64,000 nucleotides of DNA, from NCBI GenBank assembly GCA_002917075.1, contig NTMA01000021.1:434001-498000 (forward strand), written 5' to 3'. Position 1 is the stretch's first letter, and each line of letters starts with the position of its first letter. This DNA is from Hawksworthiomyces lignivorus. Lineage: Eukaryota; Ascomycota; Sordariomycetes; Ophiostomatales; Ophiostomataceae. Position numbers and translations under genes: made by a program. This document shows, piece by piece, positions 21,380 to 32,548 of the stretch. The notes under the pieces were generated by a model that saw only the letters and a list, made by a program, of their open reading frames with translations, did not search any database and was not told where the DNA came from.

Positions 21380-23358
21380 CTAGTCTAAAAATGTAAATAG
21401 GTTGGTGTGCAGCACGTTCATGGCTCTTGTGGCCTCGTCCGCCTCGATGACACACGAAATGTTGATTTCACTCGCGCCTAGGATATTGTCAGTAAGGTCA
21501 AGAATTCACCCTTAAGGGCGGTTGAGAGGCAAGGACGGGAAACAAAGTCGAACGCACCTTGTGAGATCATCTCTATGTTGATGTTGTGCTCGCCCAGGGT
21601 CGAGAACATCTTGCCAGCGACGCCGATCATGTGCTTCATGTCGGCGCCAACCAGGCTCAGAATAGCCATATCGTGCAGAAGGCTGACGTTGCCCAGAGCA
21701 TCGAGCTCCTTCTTGGCCCGCTCCAAGTTGCTGTCGGCGGCGCCTGGGTCGGACGAAACCTGGGGCGCATGGATGGCCATGGATACGTGCACCTCGCTTG
21801 TCGCGATCAGGTCGACTGAGATCTGGTGCTTGTCCAGTATGGAGAAGACGCGCGCTACAAAGCCGTGGGCCAGAGACCGCTTGTTTGAGTGGATGTTGAG
21901 CACAGAGATGCGGTCCTTGATGGTCACTGCTGTCGGCCGCTGCGGGGTAATGCGCACGGGGAGAATGGGGATGCCGGGAACGGCCAGCTTAGCCCCCACG
22001 CCATTTATAGCGCCTGCTGCCGCCGATGCGGCTCCTGCTTGAGGCTGGGCGTTGGCCGCAAAGCTACCCCGGGCGGAGCGCTGCAGCTGCTGGCTGGGCA
22101 CCTGTACAGGGTCTGGCAGCACGATAGTGCCGTCGCCGCGCGGGTTCTTGACGTTCTTGATGCGCACGGGGATGGGCGGTACAGCCTTGACGACCTGGTC
22201 CATTGTCAGGTGGTGGATGACTTCGGAGCCGTAGAACGTAAGCTCCGCTGCTTCCGAAGGCGTGATCGATGGGATCAGCCGTGCCGTCGGCACCTTAGAG
22301 GGGTCCGCCGTGAAGATGCCGTCCACCTCTTTCCACACCTGCAACTCCTCTGCGTGCAAGGCCACAGCGACCAGCGCTGCACACAGATCAGTGTACCCGC
22401 GGCCGACGTCGCCATCGACCAGGCTGCCGGGGACGTTTCCAAAAAACCCAGTGACGACAGGAACGCGGTCGCCGCAGGCAGCAATTTTCTTGCCGAAGGC
22501 GACGGCCGCCTCGCGGTAGAATGCCGCATCCAAGCGGTCGCTGACCTGGCCAGTGCCCGACCCTGCCGCTGCTGCTGCTATGCCCGGGCTTGGGTGCAGA
22601 ACATCGGAGAGGTCGACGTATTCGGCGTCGACCTGGTGGTCGCGAAGCACGTACGTCATAAACCGGCAGCTCAGCTTCTCGCCGAAGCTGATGACGCGGT
22701 CCTTGGCGCGCGAATTGACCTCGAGGTTGAAGCGCTTGATGGCTGCAGCGTACTCGGAGAGCTCGCGGCACTCGGCCTCGATCTCTTGCCGAAGCGCATC
22801 GCGCAGAGCGGGGTCGGCCACGCTCACCCCGGCAGCTGCAATATGCTCATTGCAGATTTCCTGGATCAGCTTCTGGGCCGACTCGACCAGCTCGATCTGG
22901 GCTGGCTCATCGCTAGAGGCGGCTGCCGGACCAAGTAACTGCAGCCGGCGGGATACCTCCAGAAGACGGCTCGTAGTGCCGCCGACCTTTTTGCCGGGAC
23001 TCCGTGCGGAGCAGACAACTACTATGCGGCTAGAGGACGACAGGTATTTCCTGCGGCGAAAGTTAGCCGGCCGCTGGCCTGACGAACACACAAGCTTACG
23101 GTACATATAAAATGCACATGTGCTCTCAATGGCTGTCCACCGGCCAAGTTTGACTCACCGAACAATATCTTCAGCAATCTGCGACGAGTCATAGTCAGCC
23201 TCCACTTATTCTGCGGTCTGCATCTTTCTTTGGGCACATTTTCCCTCTTTGTTCTCTTATATACAGACCTTTTCTGGGAACTTGCCAACGCTGGTGCCAC
23301 CGAATTTTTGAACAATCCACCCATTGGTCCCTGAATTTTTTAATAATTGTCTCGTCAT
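21380..23358 (-). CDS. HOM3: Aspartate kinase
   Basis: Proposed minus-strand exons are 23358-23269, 23178-23159, 23050-21558 and 21477-21380, giving 566 aa. Exon 1 carries the kinase motif KFGGTSVG (residues 18-25). Exon 2 is only 20 nt and encodes most of IAEDIVR. Exon 3 begins with a strand leading into VVVCSARS and includes GRGYTDL and the kinase core. Two C-terminal ACT domains follow, the second completed by exon 4 (ASEINISCV). The enzyme phosphorylates L-aspartate as the first step toward threonine, methionine and isoleucine, and the ACT domains normally mediate feedback control. Intron 1 uses an atypical GTCTGT donor but has a GCTGAC branch site, and intron 2 has GCTAAC. The frame is consistent across all four exons (1701 nt). 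An Ala/Gly/Gln-rich insert lies between the kinase and ACT regions. Confidence 0.92.
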
Positions 23359-24892
23359 GGCGGGCTGGTTCTGTATTGGGAGTGAGAGGTGAAGCTTATA
23401 GGTATGGGCAGGGGTGCCCTAAGAGGTGGAGGGGTATTAGAGGAAAGGAATGGTGAGAGGGGGAGAAGAGGCAGATGGAGAATGAGAAGAAAGCAGCCCG
23501 GGAGACACGCAACCGCTCTGATATATGGCAGGCTCGTGATAGCTACGAGAGGTGTGAGAGTCGTTGAAGAAGCGCCGTATATGGTGAAAGAGTCAAATTA
23601 TGAGAAGAAGGAAAAGTTATAAGAGACGCTAGTCAACGGAAGAAAAGATACATGCATAGGAAGGAAAGAGTGACTCTTTTCGCTGGCCCACAAAAACGCC
23701 AATTGCCTTTTAGTGGGGTAGTTCCAGCAATGGCAAATTTTTCTTTCGCGGCTTCTTTCTCTTTCGCCTTTTCCCCTTCCTAAATCGGGTATAATGCAAC
23801 TAGTGCTGCTATAACATAAAATGAGTATTACTCCGTATAATAAGAAGGTACGACACACTTGTGAGAGACTAACTGCTCCCCTGCCTTAGCTGACGTATGA
23901 ACTTGCTTTATATATGCTCGAGTACGAGGGACTTTTCTCGTAGCCGGCAAGTTCGACAGCCTCATGCTGTGCTCGCTACTTCCTTCCCATTAAGCTTATA
24001 CACGCATAGAGTATTTAGTTCTCAATGAGGCATTGATCGTGACAAACGTGCAAGTGGAACTACCAGGAAGGCAACCAGTGTAAAACCGAGCGAATCCTTC
24101 TCTTGGGTCTTGGCCAGGCCTCTTACGTCTTCCTTTTCCTCCCCCACGGCAACACCCTCACAAAGACAAATCCAAACCACCCACGCTCTTCAGCTTGAAT
24201 CGCATGACATCACGCCCGACTCCGTCTCCCCATGCTTCTACTATCGTGTAGCAGCTCCCACGCCTCTTTTACGCCCGGCGGGCAGTGCCGTGGTCTTGTT
24301 CTCAGCAGCCAGCAATAAAACCCCGAGACACGAAAATACCGACAGCCGTTAGACGATGACGCGAATGCCGTCGACGAGTAAGAGCTCGACCAGTCGTGTA
24401 AGTCGGCTATTGGACAGCCAACCGTTCACAGCCAAGTAGAGGACCATTTACCCGGCAAAACGATCAAACTCTGTGGGGAAATAAAGCAACACGGGACAGC
24501 ACATGCAAAGTTTAAAAAAATAGCCTCAATGAGAAGCATAGTGCAGCTGCATTTCGAACATGTGAATTACGCAAAGGTCGAAAAACAAAGAGATATAGAC
24601 ATGAATGAAACGCCGCTTGAGAAACAAAAAAAGGTTGAAAAGTTTTGAAAAACAAAAATGAAAAATGAAAAGTCATCCGCGAAACCCGCACATCCATCAT
24701 CACGTTTGGCCTGGAAAAGAATAGCCATAAAGAATAACCACCAAAACAAGAAGTTAAAAATTCCCTTACTTATACACAAGTTAGCACACAATTCCGCTGG
24801 AAGGCTCTCGGGCTGAAGTAAGATTCTTGCGTAGAGCTGCTTTTCGCTAGACCTTCCCAGAGCACAACCGTCCGCTTCTTTTTCATACTGCT
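23359..24892. other. Intergenic between aspartate kinase and SMC1
   Basis: Upstream region of the minus-strand aspartate kinase and 3' flank of SMC1. About 23390-23630 is purine-rich on the plus strand, meaning pyrimidine-rich toward the kinase gene. It holds one TGACTC at 23671 and one TACTCCGTA at 23829. No gene is seen. Confidence 0.6.
23668..23676. promoter_or_regulatory. Possible Gcn4/CPC1-type site (GAGTGACTC)
   Basis: TGACTC at 23671-23676 lies about 310 bp upstream of the aspartate kinase ATG, with GAGT on its other side. Amino-acid biosynthesis genes in fungi are commonly activated by Gcn4/CPC1 through TGACTC. One site is weak evidence. Confidence 0.3.
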
Positions 24893-27800
24893 TTAGATGT
24901 ATTTGCGAAGCTAGTAAAATGGCATCAGTATCTCCCGGTCACCTAAAATGTATCGTTGGAGGACAGAAATAAATCAAAAAAGGACAAGACTCACATCCAA
25001 TGTCAGCGTCTTTGAGCTGTTAACCTCCTGGTCTCTGTATACGCCCACCAGGCTCTCGCTGTCCTGGAACAAGCCGGGCTTGAGACTGATAACAATAAAC
25101 TGCATGCCGGGGCCGGCGTGCTCGCGGATGTACTTCTTGATCTTGTCCACGTTGGCATTGTCTAGGGCGGCGTCCACCTCGTCCAGCACGAAGAACGGCG
25201 ACGGCTGGTAGCTGTGGATGGCAAACAGCAGCGCCAGCGCCGCCATGGTCTTCTCGCCACCGGACAGGTGCTCCATGTCGCGGAACCGTTTCAGCGGCGG
25301 CATGGCGTGGTACTTGACGCCGCTCAGGTACGGCGGCTCGTCGCCCTCGGCTTCGATGTCCAGGTAGGCCTGGCCACCGAGCGGGTACGCCTCCGTCCGC
25401 GTCAGCTCCTTGTAAACCTCGGTGATCTGCTCCTGGATGTGCGAGAACGCCTTGCGGAACACCTCGGTGCGCTGGTTCTTGATGTCTTCAAACTCCGTCT
25501 TGATCCGGTGTGCCACCTTCTTGCTGTCCTCAAAGTCTTTGTCGACCTCGCGCAGCTTGCTTTCGACCGACTCTAGACGCTCAATAGCACGCATATTTGG
25601 GTTCAGCTTTTCCAGTTCCGAAGTCAGCTCTGAAATTCTGGTTTCTAACCGCTCTTCGATGTGCTCCTCGTCTTGTTCCTATGGTGGCGGCAAAAGTGTT
25701 AGTATATGGTAGTCTCGAATACAAAAGAAATTGAAAAAGGACGCATGTCATGGTAAAAACGTACGTCTTTCAGCTCAGCCTGCAAACGATCAAAGCTGAC
25801 CTCGATACCGTAGTCGTTCATAGCCACCTCCATGATGCCGTCGTCGCCGTCATCAATGTCCATGGCATCTGGATCCTGGTTGAGCAGCTGGTCTTCGTTG
25901 GGGAGGTTGTCTAGAGATCCTTCCTCGAGAGGAATCTGGATCTGCTCCATCTTACACCGCCGCAGGAGAGCAAATTTGGCGGCGCTGTTCTTCTGCACCT
26001 CCGTCTCGAGGGCGTTGATCTCCTTGAGGCGCGATTCAATCTCGCGGTGCCACCGCTGCACCTCGGCCTTGACTTCGGCGACCTTGTCAGCCGTCTCACT
26101 GTTCTCCTCCTGCATCTCCGCGAGGTTTTTGCGAAGCTTGTCCACGTCCCGCTGGGCCTGCGCGACGATCTCGCTGATGCGCTTCTTCTCGGCCTGGTGC
26201 TCCTTGAGATCTTTGGCGAGGAGCTGAGACCGCCGCACCATCTGCTCGACGCGCGTCTTGGTGCTCTCGTGCCGCGATGTCTCCCAGCTCATCGTCGACT
26301 TGAGCCGCTGCAGCTGCACCTCAAACTCGCTGCGCTTCTCTGCCGCCTGCTGCTCCAGGCTGCCCTGCTGGGCCTCGTACTCCCGGACGTCCTTGAAACC
26401 GTGCTTCTTGCAGAAGGCCGCAAAGATCTTATCCTCGACCTTGATGATCGCCTGCTCCGTCTGCGTCACGGCCTTCTGCGTCTTCTCGAGCTTGGCCGCC
26501 TCCTCTGCGTGCCGCTTCTCTCTCTCGCGGAGCTGCTGCTTCTCCTCGGCCACCTCTTTCTGCTTGCTGGCGAGATTCTTCTCAAATGCCTGCAGCTCAG
26601 CGCGGGCCGCCCGCAGCCGCTGCTCCAGATGGACCAGCTCGTCGTTGAGAACTTTCTCGTGATGCAAGAGGTGGCTGGGCTTCGGTAGCTTCTCTAGGTC
26701 GGCCCGCTTCTTCTCGTAGACGCGCTCGAGGTTCTGGACGTCCTCCTCTGCAAAGCGCTTTCCGCGGTTGCCCTTCTGATCCGGCATGCGACCACCGGTC
26801 ATTGTACCAGAGCGGTTGATAAGAAAGCCTTCCAGCGTGACAGCCTTGACTGGCAGCCTCTTCTGGTACACAATGCTTTTGGCCACGTCCATCGAGTCGC
26901 AGATGACGGAGCCACCGCAGGCAAAGGCCATGCCACGCTCCAGAGCTGCGTCAAAGTCAATCGTGTCGATGGTGAGCCGTGCGCCCTGGATGCCCTTGAT
27001 GGCGGTGTTGGGCGTGCTGACCTTGACGTTGTCCAGCGGAATGAACGTCATCGGGTTGTGCCGCTGCTCTTTGAGGTACTGGATGCATTCTGCCGCCGTC
27101 TTCTCTGTGTCGACAATGACAGAGTCGAAATCGTGACCAAGGGCGGTGACCACCGCTTCGTCAAACTTCTTCTGCTTTGGCTTGCACAGCTCGCCGACTC
27201 GGCCGTGCACGCCGGGATAGATGCGCCGCATCTGCGAGACAACCTCCTTCATCCTCGTCTCCTTGCGGCTCTGCACCATGCCCGACCGGGCGGTTTCCAG
27301 GCGCGTGGCGATGTCTTGCATCTGCTCTTCGAGTTCAGTCACTGCGTTGTTCACGCGAACGCGCTCCGACTTGGCCTGGTTGTAGGCCTTCTTTGCCCCG
27401 TCCACGTCCTGCTCCATCTTGCGCACGTCTTCCTGGCTGGTGCCGTGGCGCTCTTTGATGGTCTCCAGCTCGGCCTCAAGCTTCGCCACCTTCGCCTGGC
27501 GGCTGTCCACGTTGCCCTTGATGGTGTTGACCGTGACCTCGTCGCTCTTCAGCTGCCGGCGGATGTTGTCGCGGTCCGCTAGCTCGACGGCGCACTTGGC
27601 GCGCACCTGGGCGCGCAGGATGTTGTACTCCCGCCGGTCTGCGTCGCTCAGATCCTTGCCCTGCTTCTGGAGTGTCTCCTTCCACTGCTTCTCAAACTGC
27701 TGGCGTGCCTTTTCGACAACGGCAATTTCCTTCTGAGCCTTTTGGACCCGCGCCACCTGCGTGTCGCGCTCCTCCGTGGCCGACGCAATCTTCTGCTTGA

Positions 27801-29051
27801 GGAGAGCAATGTCGTTGGAGAGCTGCTCCACCTTCTCGGAGACGGGAATGAGCTTGTTCTCTTCTTCCTCAATGTCCCGCTCCTTGTGGCGGATGCGCCG
27901 CTCGATGCGAGAGGCCTCCTTGTTCGCCGCGGCCTGCTCGGCACGCGCATCCTCGAGCTTCTTCTCGGCTGCGTGCAGATTGCGGCGGAACTCGGCCAGA
28001 TTCTCCTGGTGGTCTTGGATCTGGTTGCTGGAGTCGTCCATGATGCGCTGGTAGTGGTAGATCTTCCAGAGCATCTGGTCGACGATGGCGTCGTCGCGCT
28101 CGTTCAGCTTGCGCTGGAAGCTCTCGGCTTCGGCCTTCTGCTCCTGGTACTGCTTGATCTCGGCGTTGATGGCGCGGCGCCGCGTCAGGTGGAAGTTCTG
28201 GTTCTCGATGGCCTGCTCAGCCTCCGCCTTGAGCCGCTCATACTCGGGCTTGTAGTCCAGACTGCCCGATATCTGCTCGATGAGGCGGGTCAGGTCCTGC
28301 GACGACTGAGAGGCAATCGCCTCGACATCGCCCTGAAACACGAGGAAGTTTCGGGCTTTGATGAGAATGTTCTCGTTCTCGAGGGCGGCGTTGTACTCCT
28401 GCGCCGTGACGACACGGTTGTTGATGCGGTACTCGCTGGATCCCTGGCTGGTAATTGTCCGCTTCCAGCGGTGGGTGTCGCCGGCGTCGTCTTCGTACAC
28501 GGCCATGACGTACGCATTCTTGGGGTCTTTGCGGCCGGGCCGCCGCGATGAGTCGGCGGCATCATCGGCGTCGTCGTCGTCATCGTGATCATCGTCGCCG
28601 TTTTGATAGCCGTTTGTATGGCCGTTTGTTTCCGGCTGCAAGGAGTCGTCTTCGGTCGGTTTTGACGTTTCCATGACGCGGCCTCGGTACACAAGATCCT
28701 TCAGGTGGCTCGAGCGAAGGTGGGAGGATTTGATGCCCAGAACGAAAGAGATGGCGTCCATGCTGCAGACAGGCGGGTCAGATGCGCTACGGATCAAGAG
28801 ACACTAGCGAGGATTATACAGAAGGGCTTACGAATTTGATTTGCCAGAGCCGTTGGGCCCGACGATGGAGGTGAAGTAGGAATCGCCGAAAAGAAGGACA
28901 TGGTGACCCTTGTAAGACTTGAAATCTGTACCGGGTTTTTCATGTTAGAACTAACAACGTACAAACTTGCGCAGCTGCTTGGTAGAGGCGAAAGATGAAT
29001 GAAATAAGATAAAAACGCACTATAGAGCTCAAGACGATTGAGCTTGCCCAT
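24893..29051 (-). CDS. SMC1: Cohesin subunit SMC1
   Basis: Proposed minus-strand exons are 29051-29021, 28925-28832, 28762-25765, 25678-24995 and 24910-24893, giving 1274 aa. Exon 1 is 31 nt (MGKLNRLELY). Exon 2 holds Walker A, GPNGSGKS, at residues 33-40. Exon 3 carries the N-terminal coiled coil, the hinge (roughly 530-710, with a conserved RSGTMTGG-like segment) and most of the return coil. Exon 4 has the ABC signature LSGGEK (about 1180) and Walker B with DEVDAALD (about 1204). Exon 5 is 18 nt and supplies LRKYI and the stop. SMC1 pairs with SMC3 in the cohesin ring that holds sister chromatids together. A roughly 35-residue Asp/Asn/Gly-rich insert (about 90-130) interrupts the N-lobe. 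The upstream region is rich in MBF-type ACGCG sites, as expected for an S-phase gene. Confidence 0.94.
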
Positions 29052-29642
29052 GTTTGCAGTTGTGTGCGACGACCAGAGTGGTCGTTCCTGGAGGTGGAGA
29101 TCTGCTGGACACGATCGCGTTGATTATTGAGAGGGACTCAACGCGTGACGCGGGAAAGAACGAGGTGTTCAGGAAAAGAGTCGACGCGAAGATGTTAAAG
29201 CGCCGTCATTATTCGGGGGAGAGCGGAAATGAAAGAGTCGGTCGGTCGACCTGCGCGCGCGTGGCAGAGTCTTTGGTGCGAGCAAAAGGCGAACAGTTGT
29301 GAGGCCTGCTGTCAAAATAAATTATCTCCTTTCACCGTCGTGGGATTTACGCGACTTCTGGCGGCCGCGAGCGCAAGCGCGGGGGAGAAGTGCTGACGCG
29401 CGAACCAGTCACGTGAAAATGTTATTCAGCCAAAATCTGCGCTGAAAGTCACACAGTGTCTGATGATTGAAGATATCTTCACACTGTTGATTGTCCAATA
29501 TACTGCCGGAGTCTTGCAAGCCATCATCTCAGCCTTGACTATCCAGTATGCAGCGGCTTGTCCAAGACACAACAATCTAGCTTTCAAATTGCATTAAACG
29601 TGATATTTATATCAAACACACTTTCGCCACGTTGCCTCCAAG
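29052..29642. other. Divergent intergenic between SMC1 and HET pseudogene
   Basis: The half next to SMC1 carries seven ACGCG/CGCGT pentamers (29116-29400) and a palindromic TCACGTGA (29409-29416). The half next to the HET remnant is AT-richer and shows no recognised element. Confidence 0.65.
29116..29416. promoter_or_regulatory. MBF (MCB-type) site cluster upstream of SMC1
   Basis: ACGCG or its complement CGCGT occurs at 29116, 29141 (full ACGCGT), 29148, 29184, 29258, 29349 and 29396, all within 285 bp and starting about 65 bp upstream of the SMC1 ATG. About 0.6 would be expected by chance at even base composition. In yeasts MBF binds ACGCG to drive G1/S transcription, including cohesin genes. 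A CACGTG bHLH core sits at 29410-29415. Confidence 0.55.
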
Positions 29643-30791
29643 ATGCGCCTCGTAAATACAACAACATTGGAATTTGGCTCGTTCTCTAGCTCCACGCCGC
29701 CGTACGCTATCTTGTCGCACACCTGGGGAAAGGAGGAGGAGGAGGTCACATATCAAGAGTGGCTTTATCTCAGCAAACAAAACTTATTTAGCTATGGCAT
29801 GCTAAATATAATACTACAAAGGTTCGCACTGCTTTCATACATGTCTGCTGATAACGCCGTTCGTGAAGGCTTAAAATAGAGCAATCAGAGACGAAGCGGA
29901 GATCGATCGTGCAAAGTCCAGGTCGGGATACATCAAAATTCGGCGGGCATGCCAGCATGCGAAGCAGTAGGGCCATGAGTGGATCTGGATTGACACAATT
30001 TGTATTGATAAATCAAGCTCGGCCGAATTGTCTGAAGCTATCAATTTCTATGTTCAGGTGGTATAAAGACGCCGTTGTCTGTTACGCTATTTTGGTCGAC
30101 GTATCCGATGTGATTTTAGAACGGTGCTATGCTGAAAATAGCCTCTTCCGACAGAGTTGTTGGTTCAAAAGGGGATGGACATTGCAGGAGCTAATTGCTC
30201 CGAAAAGACTCGAGTTCCTTTCTGCAGAGTGGGGCTTCATTGGAACAAGGCAAGATTGGGGAGCTTTGGCAACACATCCCTCGCAATTTGAGCCGACAGA
30301 CTATCCCAATCTTTCCCGATGTCACCGGTATGCTACCTTCGGATAGCCAGTTCTCGATGACAAACAAAGGGCTACGTGTTGAGTTCGCTGTCTTGACACT
30401 GAAAGGGTTCTCTATCGTGTCACCAATATTGGAAAAGCTGAGAAAAGCCGAAGGTACACATGCTATGTGTATCGTTTTGGACTGCAAACCAGTCGGACAA
30501 ACTCATGACTTGGGGATCGTCGTCCTTCGAGCCGGGGTGGAGTTTGATGACGGCGAACTCGTCGTTCGGATGCCCCATAGCCACATCTATCAAATCTCGC
30601 CCGAGTTGCGAAACTTTGCTGAATTGAAGATTTGCTATATCTTAAAGCGAGATATCTATCTGCCAGCGAGATCAGATGGAGACGTCTCGCACCAGGCTAT
30701 TCTAGATCGGCCTACTTTTCCGCACTTAGACTCGTTTCTTAAAGCTCCATATAGCACTGAAGCTGCATCAGGTACTAGATCAGATTCGTGA
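29643..30791 (+). pseudogene. Broken HET-domain (heterokaryon incompatibility) gene
   Basis: The start at 29643 encodes the classic N-terminus of HET-domain proteins (MRLVNTTTLEF..., then YAILSHTWG). The similarity then continues in different frames. A block around 29881-30045 carries a WIDTICIDK-type motif in the +1 frame and contains an in-frame TAG at 29968-29970. The MFRWYKDA and RGWTLQELIAP motifs follow in the next frame (about 30050-30240). The last segment (GLRVE..., to 30791) returns to the first frame. The segment that normally links WTLQELIAP to the C-terminal part appears shortened. With one stop and at least three frame changes, this is a decayed copy. HET proteins trigger cell death after fusion of incompatible hyphae, and this copy is unlikely to do so. 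The TAG could come from a CAG by a C-to-T change, as RIP would cause, but that is speculative. Confidence 0.85.
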
Positions 30792-32548
30792 ACAGAATGC
30801 AATAAAATGAAATGTGGTGACTGATTACTGCATCTTGCAAAATGCTTCCTTTGTTCAGCGTTGTCATCGCGCTCAGTTAATAGTCACCCCCGTTGCGCAA
30901 GAAATGCGTCTACTGGGTTCAAATACATGCCTGGGCAGATAGGAAACCCGCTTCCTGAAGCATTCATCCTTTGAGATCTCCAAGAGGAGTAGCGTTGTGG
31001 TGTCAGCCACTGCTAATCCAGGTGGGCTCTCCTGGATTTAAAGAGGAATAGGTGGGAGATTGAAACTAGTAAGCGATTCGGGGCCTTTATCAGTTAATAT
31101 ACGTTGCTTACCTTGAGCGCAAATGGGTTATTCTCCGTCCTTGTGCAATTTCATCCTTTTGCAAGCAGTGCGTATTGAACTGAGGCATTCCATTTTATCA
31201 TTCGGTCAATGCTATTTTGAGGTTCAAATGGTAGCTCCTGGCGGTTTTATTGAAAGCCACACTGTGGACCATCGTCTATTATTGAAAAAATGTCGAAGCC
31301 ACACAGTGTACAGCAAGCCATACAACAACGGTGTACTGCTGGCAATACGTGTATGCTGCACTTTCTTAGCGTTTAAAGGCGCAAGAAGCTCTGCAACATA
31401 TGATGCACGCGAGACGTGGCACACGGTGCAATAACGGCACAAGGTGTGAATAAGTTAGATCTACAAAGAAAAAGCCTGCAACGAAAGGCACACTGATCTA
31501 GCCGAACCTAATTGCTTGATGCGAACCATGTATACAGATAATCAAAAAAGGAAAAAAAGAAAATCAAATGGAACCTGGGCGAATGAGCAGGTGATAGGCA
31601 TAGACGACGGCGAGTCGCACTGTCTAGAAGCCACATTTGGGCCAACCACGAGGCTTGGTTTCATCACGCCGTGCCACTGGATCAAAAGGCTGGTGCTTGA
31701 CCTTTCGTGCAGAAACGGCGCTAAACCTTGTAAGTCACTATGACATCTATGCCTGAGTAGTTCCTTCCCGCCTTTTTCTCTCCCCCGTGCCAAGGTTACG
31801 CGATCACAAGCAATCTCGCCAGCCTCGACGCATCCCATATCCGACACTCCACATCCCACGCCGTCACCTGGACTGCAGCGCTCGTCTTTGTCCATCTGCA
31901 CCCGGGGCCTGCTCAACCAAAAAACGGTCATCGAGATAGCCCTCCTTTTGGCAGTGCTCGCTGCTGCCTTGACTTGCCAGCTCCTAGTTATAGCTTGACC
32001 GCAAGCTTTGCCGTCATTGTGTTTGGGGATATCGCCACATTTCTGTTTCCTCTTTTTTACCTTTTCCATCTCTTCCACAAATCACCCGGGCCCTCCCTTG
32101 TTCTCTCGGAGGCTCTGGACTCTTCGTCCGCACAAGCACCTGCGGTCTATGACTTAGACCCTGACCCATAATCAAGAGACGAACTAATACGGTATGTATG
32201 ACCATTCAACTCGTCCTAAGAGGGCTCCCTAGTCGTCTGGCCTGCACACACACACACACACACACACATGCACGCACATTATTACTTTATTGTTCCTTTC
32301 CTCTCCTCCACACCGAAGTAGCCCTGATTTTCCTGCAGTCCACCCGCTGTCATATCCCGTTGCTTTGATATTCAATATTTTCCTTCTCTTCCTCTCGTGC
32401 TCATTTTCCTCTTCCTTTTGTTCCACTCGTGCTCCCCTTCTTCTTTTGCTCTTATCCCTTATTCCACCCTTACTTCGGCTTCGCATGGATAGATAGTTGT
32501 ACATTATTCTACGGTGTTTGAGGAGAGCATTTTTGGTTCTTCGCCGTT
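30792..32548. other. Intergenic; GPC1 leader
   Basis: 30792-31750 is AT-rich and has no recognisable gene, though some of it may be decayed HET-gene flank. About 31750-32520 becomes pyrimidine-rich on the plus strand and leads into GPC1. A (CA)12 microsatellite lies at 32245-32268. Confidence 0.6.
32245..32268. repeat. (CA)12 microsatellite
   Basis: Twelve uninterrupted CA units, about 280 bp upstream of the GPC1 start codon. Confidence 0.95.

Noticed and set aside
21889..22938. 349-codon antisense reading frame over aspartate kinase
   Set aside because: Shadow of the kinase exon; no motif.
29643..30791. Intact HET gene with introns
   Set aside because: The frame changes and the in-frame TAG at 29968 are not flanked by plausible GT/AG pairs that would restore continuity.
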